This document shows, one piece after another, positions 12,523-26,200 of a stretch of 64,000 nt of DNA (position 1 is its first letter; the number at the start of each line of letters is the position of its first letter). Origin of the DNA: Apus apus (taxonomy: Eukaryota > Chordata > Aves > Apodiformes > Apodidae); the NCBI RefSeq assembly GCF_020740795.1, contig NC_067296.1, positions 4,131,001-4,195,000 of the forward strand, written 5' to 3'. Under the pieces are notes generated by a model. It was not told where the DNA came from and did no database searches. It was given only the letters and a program-made list of their open reading frames with translations. A program made the position numbers and the translations under genes.

Positions 12523-15500
12523 CTGGGAATGGAAGAAGGAGGAAGATAGAAATTAAATCAAGGAGAGATTAATGCACCATTTAAGAACCTAAACATCACT
12601 TTATGAAGTCTTTGAATAGAGAAAATACCCATTTACCTTGAAAACAGGTAGTCTTGGAATATGCCAGAAGCTTTGCCTACAGACATTTAACTCTTCTGAA
12701 ATCTCCAGGACTACCCCTGCCCCTATTCCAGCTCTAGGCAGACCAAGACACTGCTACACCATATCACAAAACACCTTTGCCACTTACTGTCCAGAGCAAA
12801 TCCTGGTAATGGATCATCATCCTCACAACATCAGCTGCCCCCTCTGCCAGCTGCTTCTCCTTCCCTTCAGGAATCTTGTTTGGCAGCCCCTTGTGCATGA
12901 AGAGGTTTGGGGCCATGACAGTGGAAACGTTCCAGAGGTTCATTTTGTTGTTGTTTTCCTTGGCAACCACTTTGCTGAGAAATTCAAGCAGAGCCTAAAG
13001 AGAGGGGAAGAAACTTCAAAATTCCAGTAGGAATAGTCCTCGAGAAATTGCTGTGGCAATTGCTGGAGAGATCATTTAATCATCTTTTTTATTTCTTGAG
13101 CTTATTCTTCAATATTCTTCACCTTTCCATAAGCAAATCCTGTTTCTCCAGTCTGGAAGTCCAGTGACCAATTTCTAATACTAGGATAGCAACAAATAAT
13201 ACCAAGCAGAGAGATAGTTTGTCCAGCATCCAGGAATCAGGAGACACAGTCTGTGTGAGAGGTAGACAAGCTCCTCCTTCTTGGCAAGTAGCAATTTATG
13301 AAGTGCAGTTGTAAAAGTTAGAGAATCCAAAAATGACACAACCCCCCAACTTTTCCCCAGTATCTCCTTGAAGCTGTACCCTGATGTGGAAAAATAAACC
13401 CTTTTGGATGATCTGCCTCAGACCTCCACCAAAGCCACGATGCAGGACAAATCATCTTTGACTGGATGATGTATTCCTGCACTCTAGATAAAATGTGCAG
13501 GTGCCTTTGCCTTGCTTTTAATATCTGGAAGCTGAGCTACTCAGGAGGGGAAAAAAAAACAAAGCAGGAGCAACAACCACCACAGTTCTTATAAAACAGA
13601 GAACAACAGAGGTTGTGCACTGCCTACCAAGCTGATCCCATCAGCATTTCTTCTTTCAAAAAGGAGATGAAAGGGTTTGAAATGCCTTCTGATCAGAAAA
13701 GGGTAGGAGGTTAGAAGCTTAGTAAGTTTGATGTTTTTTTCCAAATTGATACTATCCCTTCATAGATGACAATATCACAAGCCATTAATCAAGTGACTGA
13801 ATTTCTTTCCCTATATCTCAGCATGACAACAGACAATGTAAGACCCACACATCTTTCACTCCATAGGGAGGTGCTCAAAAACATGGCAGAGGAGAAGCAG
13901 GTTTCCAAACAGGAGGCTCCAGGACCACGTGGATTCCTACTGCTCTTCAGTTTGTACCCAGAAGGCAGACTGTGCTTCCAGCACAACTTCACTGCACAGC
14001 CTTGAGGTGTGCCCACTTCATGGGTTTCCATTCTCAAGTCAGTGAATTAAAACCAAACAGCATGATGTTTATTATTTACAAAACCTGAGTCCCTTGAATA
14101 AAAACCTGGAATGAGTTAATGATTTTTCCAATCAAATCCAGAACAGGCAGTTACCTTTAAAGTGTTTCTGTTGGGCTCTGGCAGAATCAGGATCAGGAGG
14201 TTCAGAGCTTGCAACCTTTGCTTCAGGTCTGGAATATCTGGAGAGTCAGAGTGACAACAGGACAAAGGCTCAGGCTCCTGACACTTATTTTGGACCATGG
14301 CACTCTTTGTCATCTAGGGTTTGAGGCCTTGTTTTACAGAGACAAACCAAGCTCGTACAGCCCTTCTGAAGTGAACTACCTATGTTTTAGAAGACTGGCT
14401 GATTTGTTTCAGAATACACAGTCTAGTAGTAAGTCTGATGCTCTTGAAAGTCATCAGAAGACCCCATTATTCCCCATTTCTTGTACAAAAGTTGTGAATT
14501 GAAGAGTTAGCTTAACATATTCAAGCCACCTAGTGAGGCACAAACCTGCAGACAAGCCAAGACCAGGCACCCTGGCAGTTGCCACAGCCCAGCCTGAGCG
14601 TCACTATTTATCAAGTTTGCTTAAGTCACAGTGGCAACCTTGCAGCCTCAAATGACACAACACAATTTGAGACTCCAGGACAGTGCTCCTACCCAAAGAT
14701 GTAAGTGACCAAACACTCAGGCTGACACATGACAGTACACATAGCATCCAGCACACTGAGCCTGGCTACAGTTCATACCCTGCTCTGTATTCCCATCAGG
14801 AATCCCAACATACCTGACAGGAGAACCCCAGACCAGCAGAGCTCTGCAAGGAAAACACAAATCAGTAAACTGCTGCTGAACAGCCAAAGCAGAGACTCAC
14901 TTTGCACAGCAGCAAAAGCAGGGAGGTACTCTGCTGTCAGCAGTGGGGCTGGCAACTCTCTTATGAATCTCTTCAGCAGCCCAGATACATCATTCTGGTG
15001 GACCTCATCCCAGCAGAAAAGGCCAGTATAGAAATCCCTTTCTAGCTTCTGTTCCAGGCTCTATAAAACAAGATGGAATTTATTACATGCCTGAATAAAC
15101 AAATACAAGAGAAATTCTGTAGCTGAGCACTGGGAGGGCAACCCATCAAGTCAAAGAGTACAGAGACCTTCACAGCAGACACTCCCAGATTTCCCAGCAA
15201 TGGATATTTCCAGTGGTACTGGGAAGGGAGGTGACACAAATGAGGTTTTTGAGGTACTTGCATGGGCAACATGCTCCCTCCAAGAACTCTAAACACCACT
15301 GAAGAGCTCCTACCTTGATTCTGGTCTGGGACCCAGAAACTCTCAAAATGCCCTCTGTTTCAAGTCCTCTCTTCTCCAAGCAGGACAGCAGCTATTAAGA
15401 GGGGAAAAAAGAAAGGCCATTAGCACAATTCTCATTAGAAATCAGCCCTTCATTATCACAAGCTTTACAACCCTGAGGATCAGAGGCACAAATGAAACCA

Positions 15501-18500
15501 GAAGTGAACTTACTGCCTGGAGTAACAGAGGGACCTTGGTGTTGGGGAGCAGTTTTTGGTCGTTTTCCAACAGGGTGTTGAGTGGAACTCCAAAGAGTCT
15601 TTTCTCTACAACAGAAACAACATGTTACAAGCCTGTATCTCCAGCAGTACAGATGTCAGGGATCAGCTCTGCAGACTAAAGGGAACATTTTATAAGTGTA
15701 AGTGTATGAGAAAAAAAAAAAAAGAAACAGTTTAAAGGACAAGTACATTTGACAGTCAGATAAATTTGGTGCTAGGTCTAGATGTCATGATCCAGTGACT
15801 TCCAGGACAGATTCTGACCAAGGAAAAAACACTTGTCACAAGGTTTCATATCAAAGACTTTCTCTGTTCTAACATTTCAAACACAAACCCATGAGAAGAT
15901 CCATATAAAAATTCACTCTCCCAAAATAAATCAAGATGAAATGGAACTAACCTGTTGTTTTCAGTTTTACTGCCTTATTTCTTTTCAGCTCAAAGCCCAG
16001 AACATCACAGAGAGCTGTCAGTTCAATAAGGGCCAGCGTGGGGATCTTCTTCATGTCCTGAGCAGACAGATCTCCAATCCTGGTCACTCCTAGTCTGCCC
16101 TTGTGGATCTTAAATTTCTAAGAGAAATACACACACAGGGTTTGGTGCAAATATAATTACTAATCCCAGTGGTATCAAGTTTTGCTGCATTTTTACCATT
16201 CCTTACCATAACCAGCCATCTATTCATTCTCTTGTTTTCAACACCAGACAAATGTCTCAAACTGCTCCTACTTCTACTCAACCCACAGCTGAACAAATAT
16301 TTGCCCTTTTCAGCATTTCTCTAACTGTACTGGAGATCCCAATTTATAGGAATTAAAGAGAACCTGATATCCACCCTAATCTACTTGAACTTTGGACACA
16401 GCCCAGCACATTTGTGAGGAAGAAAACTGTTACCAATACCAGAAAGTCCAATTATTCTCATCTTTTCTGCAGAAATGACTTGGATTCAAATGCAAGGAGC
16501 TGGTTTCACACCCAAGGACTGATTCTTTTGACCCTTTACTACACAATAGTAATTCTTGCCCAGCATGCAAGATAACTGCACTACCTGTCCAAAAATACCT
16601 ACCTGATACAAGCCCATTCCAACACTAGTCACAGAAGACATTTCCAAGACCTGATCATACATCTGAATCAAATGTTTTGTACCCCTTTACACAAGAAGGG
16701 AGATAATAACATCTAACAGGAGAAGTTCCTTCAGGGCTTACAGTTAAGGTATTTCCATCCTTTAACCTCCTTGACTCTGACAGGAATGATCCCTTGAGCA
16801 GGACAGCTGCTTGCTCTGAGTAGGCAACATCCATGTTGAAGACCTCCTCTTTTCCAGGGTTTCGAACTGTGCAAGAATAGTCCTGGTTTTCTGCTACAGA
16901 GGAGAAAATGTCTTGAATTTCAGAAAGCCAAAAGGATGAAGCTCAGAAAAGAAGTGTGCTAAAAAAGCAGTTTGAGACACGTTTGGGGCCACTCCTTTTT
17001 AATTAAAAATTGTATTAACATGTGAAAAAGTGTTGCCATAGCACAGACCTGAGACTGAGCAGTGGGGTAAGAATAGCTTAAAGCCTCAACATTACAGCTA
17101 CAATCACCATATCACTGGTAAGACATGAGCAAGGCCTTAAATTAAGTGACAGACCCATGGCCAACTTCTCTTTACACAAGTGTGTATGGCATTTATAGGG
17201 TTTTATCATATGAACTTAGCTAGAGTGATTTTATTTGCATCTTCCAGCTGCTTTCTTGAAGAGCTACATGTGTCAGTTTTGAGCAGCAAATCCTAACACA
17301 ACACTAGAACCTGGAAAAACTCAATCCACAACTGTGGATAACCATGTGTTTGAAGCTCTACAAATAAGGTCAGTGTTTCAGAGCCCAGATTAATATATTT
17401 TCCCTCCCAGTTTCAGCCCAACTTCAGATCCTACTCTATGTTTAAAAACTTCCTTCTTACTTTTCTGTAGGCTGGAAGTCCGTAGATTGTGCCACAACTG
17501 ATCTGGGCTGGACTCTTCTTTCTTTGCTGCTGTCTCCTGAAAAAGAATCCAGAAGTTTAAATACATTTTCTTACTTTCACTACAAGGAGAGTGGGGAAAA
17601 ACAAACACTATTTTGTTTCTGATATTTCCACTAAAACTGTACCTCTGAGACAACTGCAAAGCTTTAAGTATAAAAAGGAAGCCAAAGAAGATAATAATTC
17701 CAGTAAAGTTACTGCAAAAGAGTCCAGTGATCTCACCCAAAGGAAAATGTTTCACTTCCAATTGAATTAAGGCAATTCAAAAAGGCAGCTTTAGCATCTT
17801 TGTACGTGACCTCGTTATATCAAAATGTCACTTTAAATCTCAGGTTCTCTCTCAGTTGCTTATCAAACACAAATTAGCAAGTACAAATCTTAGCAAAATA
17901 GAGAGTGGACATACAGGATTATAGAAAAATGTGTTTCACGGGTGCTAAGGCTGAGGTAGAGGAGTATTCAGTTCTGGTAGACAAAAATGGTACCATGCTA
18001 CTGAAATTAAAGATTTCTTAGCTAAGCTCAAGACCTTCTGACTACACAATTGACAGAGTAGAAAAAGTCACAAGGATCCTTGATTGGGATATTTTTTTTC
18101 CCAAAGCTCCCAATAGGAACTTTTTCAGTAGCTCCTAGCAAAAATAAGGAAATTCTACATTGTGGCTACAAGCAGAACAGGAGCAGCCCAGCAGCAAAGC
18201 AGCTGAAAAGTGAATGGTTGTGTACTTTCTAGTGAAAAAAAAAGCCAGTGGCTTTTCTTTCTCTACAATTACCAGCTGTACAAGATCAGTTTATCACTAC
18301 TGAACTTAAGAGATTCTCTAATTTTGATTCGTGATGATTTAATGTCACTGGAATAAAGAAAACACAAGAGGGCTCCAAACAATACCAGAGCTCCTGGAGG
18401 CTGCAGGGCTGCAGACAGTGCATGGTAACCTGCCAGCAGTCTCTAGGACAATGACAGATCTGTAGCTTTTGGGGCAATTTATCAATGCTGCAACCTGGGC

Positions 18501-21500
18501 TCAAAATGTCTATAATTCCAGCTTCATTTCAGCTCAAAAGATGTCATCCATTTGGAAATGAAAGTAGTCCTAGACCCAGAAACTCAAGTCAGCTACCAGA
18601 ACGCAACATGGAGGAATCAACCAACATACCTCAGAGCTGACCACTCCAAAAATATCTCGGACATCGCGCACGGGATGTTTGTTCCTCCTCCTCCGAGACC
18701 GGGAGTAGGTGTCCAGCCGGCGCTGCACGGCAGCAGCCTGGGTCTTGGTCAGGGTGGAGAGCAGCACAATGTTGTCATTCTCCGAGGCATGGTCCCCAAG
18801 GAGGTCAGACAGACCTGCATCCTGGAGCCACTCAGCTTCAGCTTCTCCCTCTGGCAGGCAAGGGATGAGAAGGCAAGTGAGAAGAGAAAGGGTAACAGCA
18901 ATCTGAGTGATTGAAACACTTCAGAGGAATATCACCAGAAGCTGGATCCATCCCCTTTCAGGGCTGGCAATGGGATATCCCTGGAAAGGAGGTGTAACTT
19001 CATTAAGAAGCCATGGCTGTTCCCCAAAATCTTAGATCTATTCCCAGCTACCCAGCTGGGTGTCAGGGTGAAACTGGAGAAGACAAAACAGAAGTGCCCA
19101 CATACTCCTTTCTCCTCAGCCTAGGTAAGGAAAAAAGAGAAGAAAACCTATGCAGGCACAACTATTGCCAGGAACACAGGCTCCTTTAGAAGCTGGGCAC
19201 AAGTGGGACTCCACATGGATTAGCACAAGGAACACAACAGGAACTGAACCCAGCAGGGGCTTTCACAGGACAGAGGAGGAAAGTCAGATGCCTTCACCTG
19301 GTCTTCCTGTGCAACAGCAGCTCTGGCAGCAGGGAACAGCACACTCAGGGAATGGCAAGCCCCCCATGCAGCACAAACCATCCTCCACCAGCACTGAGAG
19401 TCAACAAAAGGTCTGTGAGAAGCCACAGCACACAGCAATGCACATTTAGCTTTTATACTCTTCTCCATTATTTGGCTATTTAATTTTTCATTCCTATGTA
19501 TCAGCAACTTTTTTTTTTAATAACCAGACACTGACCTGGTAGATTCAAATGTATTTTATTTCATATACTTGTAGAACTATTTGCATGTGCCATGCCTACT
19601 CTTTACTTGAAGTGGATTGGTATTGATACAGTCATTCGACAAAAGCAAAAACATTACTCACTTTATGTCTGTGCATTTTCAAAACACCACTAAAATTAAA
19701 GATCATTCCAGCTCCAGAATGAAGCATGAGAAGCATTACTCAAACAAGCTCAATCCCACTTCACTCTTCAATATATATAAAGTTGCACATCAAACACAGA
19801 AGACAATTTTTTCCCCTACATGATGCACCTTTTGTGCAAGTGAGAAAGTGCCCTGAGCGAGACAGCTACTTGAAAATCTAGGATAAAAAGCAATTTAGCA
19901 GGTGTCTTCAACTTCAACACAGTGAACACCACAAAGCCTTTATGTCTTTTCAGTTCTACATACCCCAGTCAGTTGCTGCAGGCAGTACCAGCATAGCTCT
20001 GCCAAAGGTTATACTGGGAAAAGGAAAAATCACAACTGAACCGACTGAAAAACAAGAGTCCAATTCTCTTCCTTTGCTGCACAAACTGGTCTCTCCTCAT
20101 TTATTACAACTACTCAGGCAAAGTTTTATTATTGCTGCATCAATAATTTAAAAAAGGCAACTCTTCTTGTGGGATGAAATAATTTTTCTGGGAAACACCT
20201 GTATTTATGCAACTTGTGAAAACATATTGTGACTCCTCTAAAATTCTTCCCAGCCCTCCATGCTCTGCGTGTTCTTCAGTGCAGTGCTGAAGCAGAACTT
20301 TTTCAGCCTCACACAATAAATAGAGGTGGACCTGAGGTGAAGTCCTTCCTTTAATGACTCTTCTACCCAACTGGTTAGCTTTCCTACATGTTCTTCAGTC
20401 ATGGCCATTTCCCACACCTGGTTCTACAGAAGCCAACAGGTAAAAGCATCCCCCATCATTGCTCACTTGGTCACAGTTGCTCTGTGCTTGTGATCCTGTT
20501 CATGACTCCTCACTGTACCACATCCATGGCTTCACAACAGCACAGTGGGCAAAAGACTTCTGGTTTATTCTGTGTTTGGGAACTAAAGGAAGTGTATTGC
20601 TTGCAAATTTTGAAAATACCCAGTTCCAGTCACAACAGGAAACTAATCGAATACACAATGCTGAACAGCAGGCCCTGAGTCGGACATCCGTGTGAGCCTA
20701 CTGCCCCAGCTGATGCCAAAGCACCAGATTTTCATTCCTCTATTTAATATTTTTAGCCCTGTTATGTGTGCCAGGAATGTAAAAGGAAGCTAGTAAAAAA
20801 AGTTTATTTACAGGGAAAAGGTAGAAATCAGACAGAAGCAGATCAGAACTGAGAGGTCCACAGAAGCTGCAGGTTTAAGGCTGGAGAGCTGCTGAGACTT
20901 GCCTTGTGAGGGTCCAGACAAGCAGCATTCCAGGGAGGGATACAAATTTACAAAACTGGAGAACACCAATTGCAAAAACTTCCTTCAAACATAAGCTAGC
21001 CAAAACCAGTGTTCATAATAAGGCATTTAATTTCCAAAAAAACTAAAGGACAACCAAACATCCTACAATCTCAGACTAAACAAGAAGCACAACCTCCTCC
21101 ATCGTTTTCAAAGGCAGAGAAGAACCACCCTCTGCAGACACTTCTCAGCCCTCAGTACAAGGATGCCAGCAGATACTGTAGTGGCACTACCCCACAGTGC
21201 ACACGTTATCAGCCTGCTGTGCCAACAGACCCTGGGGAGGGATGGATAAACAGCAGGCAGCAAGAAAAGGACATTGCTGCTCTTGTTTCAAGAAAAAGCT
21301 ACTTTCTGCCCCCTTCAACTGTGAGGCCATGAGTATCATCAGCACCTTTCTGCTGACCCCGTCCTTCTGCAGTCACACGCTGGCCTCCCGCTGACACCCG
21401 GTCATTATGCCATCCCTCACACAGGGATGGGTCAGCATTTTGGCAGAGCCTTATCTCCATGTACCCTCCACGCTGTCCTTGTACTGCGATTAGGACCCGT

Positions 21501-23256
21501 TCCTCGCTGGGCTGAGCAGCTTCTCGGCCTTGACGCTAAGGGCGACGGCGCCTTTGGCTCTGAGGAGCCCAGAGGCTTTTGTGCCACCTCGCAGTGCTCT
21601 GACCCTAAATTTCAGAGATGTGAGAGCCTCGAGGCACCAGCCAAGCCCAGCTTCCTGCTTCCACTCCATCTGAAGTTCCCCCTCGCCGCTTTTGCCCCAG
21701 CACAACCCTGGTTTGCCTCAGCTCCCCTGCAGGAGGCCAAGCGTGCCGCACCCCCTCTCCAGCCCGCCAGGAGAGCTTCCCTACTTGGAGCATTATTTCA
21801 AGTCTGTCTGGTTTCAATGGCTAATTAAGCAGTCAGCTCTTGACTGCTAGATTAATATACATCATTTAAAGACACTTTTCCATGTGTGCCTGCTTTCACA
21901 CAGTAATCGAATTGCCTCCAGCTTATCAGTGTTCCGGATATCCCAGACAGCCTTTCATCCCATGGCATGGCCTCTTTTCCAGAGTCTCCTTCCTGCCACA
22001 CTCATTTTCTGAGTCACTTTTGCATCTCTTCCAGTTCTGAAAAACAAATCTACATCCTTTATGCAGGGACAGTAACAGCAGACCTTAATGCTTACCATGT
22101 CTTGCCTACTACAGCACAGATAATGAACTTCCCACCCCGCTCCCCACAGCCCCCTCCATGCACACAAGACATCTTGAACCTTCCCAAACACAGCAGCACA
22201 CAGGGACTTTCCTCCCAATATTTCCCCATTATATGCACAGATCCTTCTCAATATCAGTCCAGCACAACAACTGTTGGCTGTACAGGCCACAAACCTGACC
22301 ATTCAAACCAACTCAAGCACGTCCTCCAAAACAGACCCAGGAAATGTCTGATCCTGGTCTGCAGGATTGCTGGGCACTTAGCACAGTTTGTCATCCCTCC
22401 ACCAGCCCAGGATATTGTACCTCCCATGTCAGAAGGCAATCAGTCCAAGTTGCAGTTACTCCAAAATACTGGATAATATCAGTGCTACAGAAAGCTCATT
22501 AGAAACTCCATGCACAAGAAGTGGTCTTCAAAAGAAGGGGAGGGGAAGGTCTATAAGAAAAACTTTGTGTGGATGGATCCAAGTGATTCTGGGTGCTTAT
22601 TATAGTTTCTTGAATAGTGAACTGGTGCTGGGGAGCAGTCTGCCTTCCACAAAAGGAGTTCTCACAAAAGCCACTATAATGAAGTCTCAGAACCACGTAC
22701 ACAAACAAGCCTTCCAAAACATCAGCAGCTATCCCAGTGTGTTGACCACACAGCCACCTGCACAGGGAGTGAGAGCCCGTGGTTGAAAAATCTGGAGCCT
22801 TAAACATACTCCTGGCTGACCTTCAGAGTCAGCTTTGCTTCAGAAACTGCTTCAGAAACCAGGCCAGGCCAGCACTCCCCTTCTGCAGGGCATTATCTAC
22901 CACCCAGTGAAAATAAAATCAATCTCTCTGATTTGATTGGTAATATTCTAACTGTATCCCAATAGGCTTCTAAATCACTTAGGTGCATAAGCAAATTTTC
23001 TCTTCAAAATGTTCATCTTCCTCCCTTCAGTCCCAAAATTTTTGGCAACCTACCCTCTTGTGTTTTGACATCTGCAAGGCTGCATTCCTCTTGCTCGGCT
23101 TCAGCGCTCTGTTTAATGTTCTCTACTTCCAGCCAAAAACTGTCCATTGACAAGTTGTCCGAAGACTCTACCTTGGAATTTGTGCCCTCTGACACTGGGG
23201 ATGCCAAAGGACTCTTCGGAGGAAGCTGGGTCATTTTGCAGGAACAATTTCTGGTA
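8751..23256 (-). CDS. ARHGAP40: Rho GTPase-activating protein 40, 14 coding exons, 625 aa
   Basis: This gene encodes a predicted cytosolic GTPase-activating protein that speeds GTP hydrolysis by Rho-family GTPases. It belongs to the ARHGAP18/28/40 group. Coding exons in transcript order are 23234-23054, 18850-18630, 17536-17461, 16890-16742, 16117-15952, 15605-15514, 15391-15314, 15060-14901, 14237-14155, 12994-12788, 12522-12382, 11156-10996, 10046-9991 and 8857-8751. All junctions are AG/GT and phases match throughout (1878 bp including stop). The RhoGAP domain spans about residues 268-471. The C-terminal GGNIGERCLDPDTYLLDLY block is a family hallmark. The start is the first in-frame ATG in an exon that begins at about 23256; it has A at -3, but an upstream coding exon cannot be excluded. 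ARHGAP40 is preferred over ARHGAP18 and ARHGAP28 because ADIG is the neighbour, as in mammals, and the length is close to human ARHGAP40 (about 620 residues, from memory). Confidence 0.9.
12788..16117 (-). CDS. ARHGAP40: ARHGAP40 RhoGAP catalytic domain exons
   Basis: Exons 16117-15952, 15605-15514, 15391-15314, 15060-14901, 14237-14155 and 12994-12788 encode residues 210-471. The segment before the domain reads VTRIGDLSAQDMKKIPTLAL, as in ARHGAP18. The domain opens at FGVPLNTLL. The arginine finger is Arg312 in GILRVSG. Other conserved RhoGAP elements are Lys351 in LLKRFIRELPAPLL and Asn432 in MAPNLF. All three landmark residues are intact, so the protein is expected to be catalytically competent, although which GTPase it acts on cannot be read from the sequence. 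Confidence 0.92.
16742..23234 (-). CDS. ARHGAP40: ARHGAP40 N-terminal region, coding exons 1-4
   Basis: Coding exons 23234-23054, 18850-18630, 17536-17461 and 16890-16742 encode residues 1-209. The first 60 residues are acidic and Ser/Pro-rich and look disordered. The second exon carries a helical stretch (TKTQAAAVQRRLDTYSRSRR) followed by a basic patch RRRRNKHPVRDVRDIFG, which is strongly conserved in ARHGAP18-like proteins. The fourth carries EEVFNMDVAYSEQ, which matches the EVFN-D-AY segment of the family. These regions lie outside the catalytic domain and their biochemical role is not visible from the sequence. The 4.2-kb intron between the first two exons holds no recognised gene. Confidence 0.87.
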
Positions 23257-26200
23257 CTGGGAGAGGAAGAGAGGAGAGAGAGATTAAGCTACACGTGTTC
23301 AGAGATGATGTTCACAACACAGCGGTCTTCATTGATTAATGACTGCAACAAGAGCCAGAGGTAAGTGCTAGACTTCCTTTGGTTAGTGTTTAACAAGAAA
23401 CAGACAAGGTTGGGATAAAATCCCTCGAGAAGAGAAAAAACTGCTGTCCAAGCCTGCAAGAGGATGCAGAATTAACATGGGTCTTCCAAGGCTGTCCTTC
23501 CAGTGACCTCAGCCAACACCTACCACTCCCACATTTTCTTCCAAGACTCCTCAAGAACTTGCACAGATACCCTCTACATTTAAAACTGGCTAAGATGTTT
23601 CAGGCTTGGTGGACATGTGCTCTGATTCTCTGGCATGCCCCACAAGCCCAACAACTGCCAGACAGAGCAGAGTGAATCCAGGCAGCTTGTCCTTCGTATG
23701 CAAAACCCAGCACAGCTCCATCTCCTGCACTTCAGCCTGTGCAGTAAATAACCTGAATGTTTGAAGCCCTCTTTTCCTGCCCAGACCAGATTTTTCAGCT
23801 GTGAAATAACACAAGTGTCCTGGGAAACCCAAACATACATCATTTCCTTACCACCCTGCTGATTAATTCATGGGCAACCAAAGTCCCAGACTGGCCTCAT
23901 TCTGCTTTCAACGTCTCTGCAGGAAGTTCTGAAGTCCTCCTCAGTTCATAAAACAAAGACTCTCCTTAAATAAATTTTAATTCACTTCAAAGAGCTGAAA
24001 ACCATTGAATCCCTGCTGTTTGTCTTTTTCAAAGACTTTAAAAAAATAAAAATAAAAGGTAAGTGGAATCTACTTGTGAAAACACCTCAATGGTTCAGCT
24101 TATGAATACAAAATTAAAGAGACTGTACACTAACCTGACTCTGGATGGCTTGAAAAACACCTGTCAATAGCCACCACCAAACCAGATTGGAATTGTTTTC
24201 TAGTCTCATGGTAAAAAAAAACACAACATACAACAGAAAAACAACACATCAATTCTTGTGCCTTGAAAACCATGACAACAAAACAACCACCAGATGCAAT
24301 GTAGCCTCCTGACTCCAGAAGGAGATAGAAATGTATAGATGGCAAAATATCTGGGAAGTTTTTGTTCCTTTCATTCCAGAAAGCCAATACTAACAGTTCT
24401 GGTATTAACTTGGTTCTATTGTAAGAAGCATTTCAAGTCATAAAAGGCTAAATTTGAAGATCTACCCACCAAGAGGCCTATGTTGTAGAATACTCTGCAG
24501 GTCTAGTTACACATATGTACACTTACTCTGCTCATACCTTTTCCTAACATGCTCATGGGCAGCCCTTCACTTCTAAGGATCAGAACTAATGCAATAACCA
24601 TTATTCCAGAAACAGCCAGAGCCAGCAAAGGCACCAAGAATAAGAAGGTTTTTGTTTGTTTTACAGGAATGCAAAAGTTCAAGATTGAAACCAATTACTA
24701 CACCACCCAGCCCTCCTCTGACAAGGACAGAGGTGATTTGCTTGTTGTGTTTGCTTGTACACATCCTCATCTTCCCCATCTCCTCTTTCCTATTCCTTGA
24801 TATCCAAATAACAAGCTTCCAGTTGAGATGCCACTTTATACCCTGGCAGAGCACTTAAACAGTCAATCCAAATTTTTTTTTTAAACTATATTTTATCTTC
24901 ATAGTTCATGCCCATCTCTCAGTTCTACTACAGCTGCCATCCCAGATCATTACTTCTCCTTTCACCTTTTTTATTTGTATCTTTACCCATTTGGAGTTAA
25001 AAATGTAGATCACATCCCACACATTAACTCTTCATCTTTAGTACTCCTCTCCATTTCCTCACATTTGCTGACAGCCTTGTAAGAGAATTAGATTTAAGCA
25101 AAGCCACCTTGCTAGCAACAAAAAGACTAAGACCTTGCTGTGATATCTCATTAGAACACTATTACACAGTAGTCAATAGAAATTATCACTTGCAACATGA
25201 AACTAGAGGGATGATTTTAGATTATCTTGAGTGACTTGGTTTTGGCCACATCAGCACCAGAAACACTGGCAGCCAAACTTGCACTAAGAGCAGTCTCTCC
25301 ATGCAGAACACCAGACAGGCTAAGGAGCATCTTACAAGCTTTTCCAATTTAGGCACACAACTACTCTTCTTGCCCTCAGTTACTACCCCATACTACTGTG
25401 GGATCTAGGTTACACAGATCAAAGCAGCTCTCAAATGAACCTTTCCTTCATGTTCAGTTTGGTTTAGAGCAGGGCTCATCTAACATCCTAGAAATCTCTA
25501 TGAATTCCCATCAAAACAGATTTAGGTTTGCAAACCCAGCAGAACATACCCTAGACCCAAGCAGCACCCAGTACACGTGCTCTGCAGCAAGTCTGTGTCA
25601 CACACAGCAATGACAACCCTTTCCCCACACCCACCACAGGCCTGCCTGGAAAAAAACTCAAAATTTCAAGCCAACATAAATACAGTCTTGAGTTCTTTCA
25701 AAAGAGGGACTGTTGACTTATGTTGTTAGTGTTGTGACAGACGTTCTGCATGACTTACCCAGTACCAGATCCTGAATGCAAACTTTAAGCCAGGAGATGC
25801 TACGATCAAAGTGGAGTAATACTTATTTATGACATTAGGGCAGATTCCTGGTGCACAGCTGAGAAGGCTCCCAACATCCCTACAGCCCAGGTTTCAGACC
25901 ATAGCCTCGCCAGCACTTATTTTTTCTCTGCCAGCCCCTTCAGTCCATACCAAGACAACACAGAACTGGTGCAAGAACACAGTCTTACCAAGCCACAGCA
26001 AACTATTGTGCTCCACCCCACTCTGGCTCATGCTTCTGTACCACCCATAGTCATTTTGCTTCTTTTCACAGCTGGAAATACAGATGATCTAGTAATGCTT
26101 GCACCAAAAAGCTTCACCATCAGTCACACTCTATGCCTGCTCCAGGAGAGCCAGATTTGAACTACATGTGTGTCAAACATCCCAAAAAACCTTCCTAAAT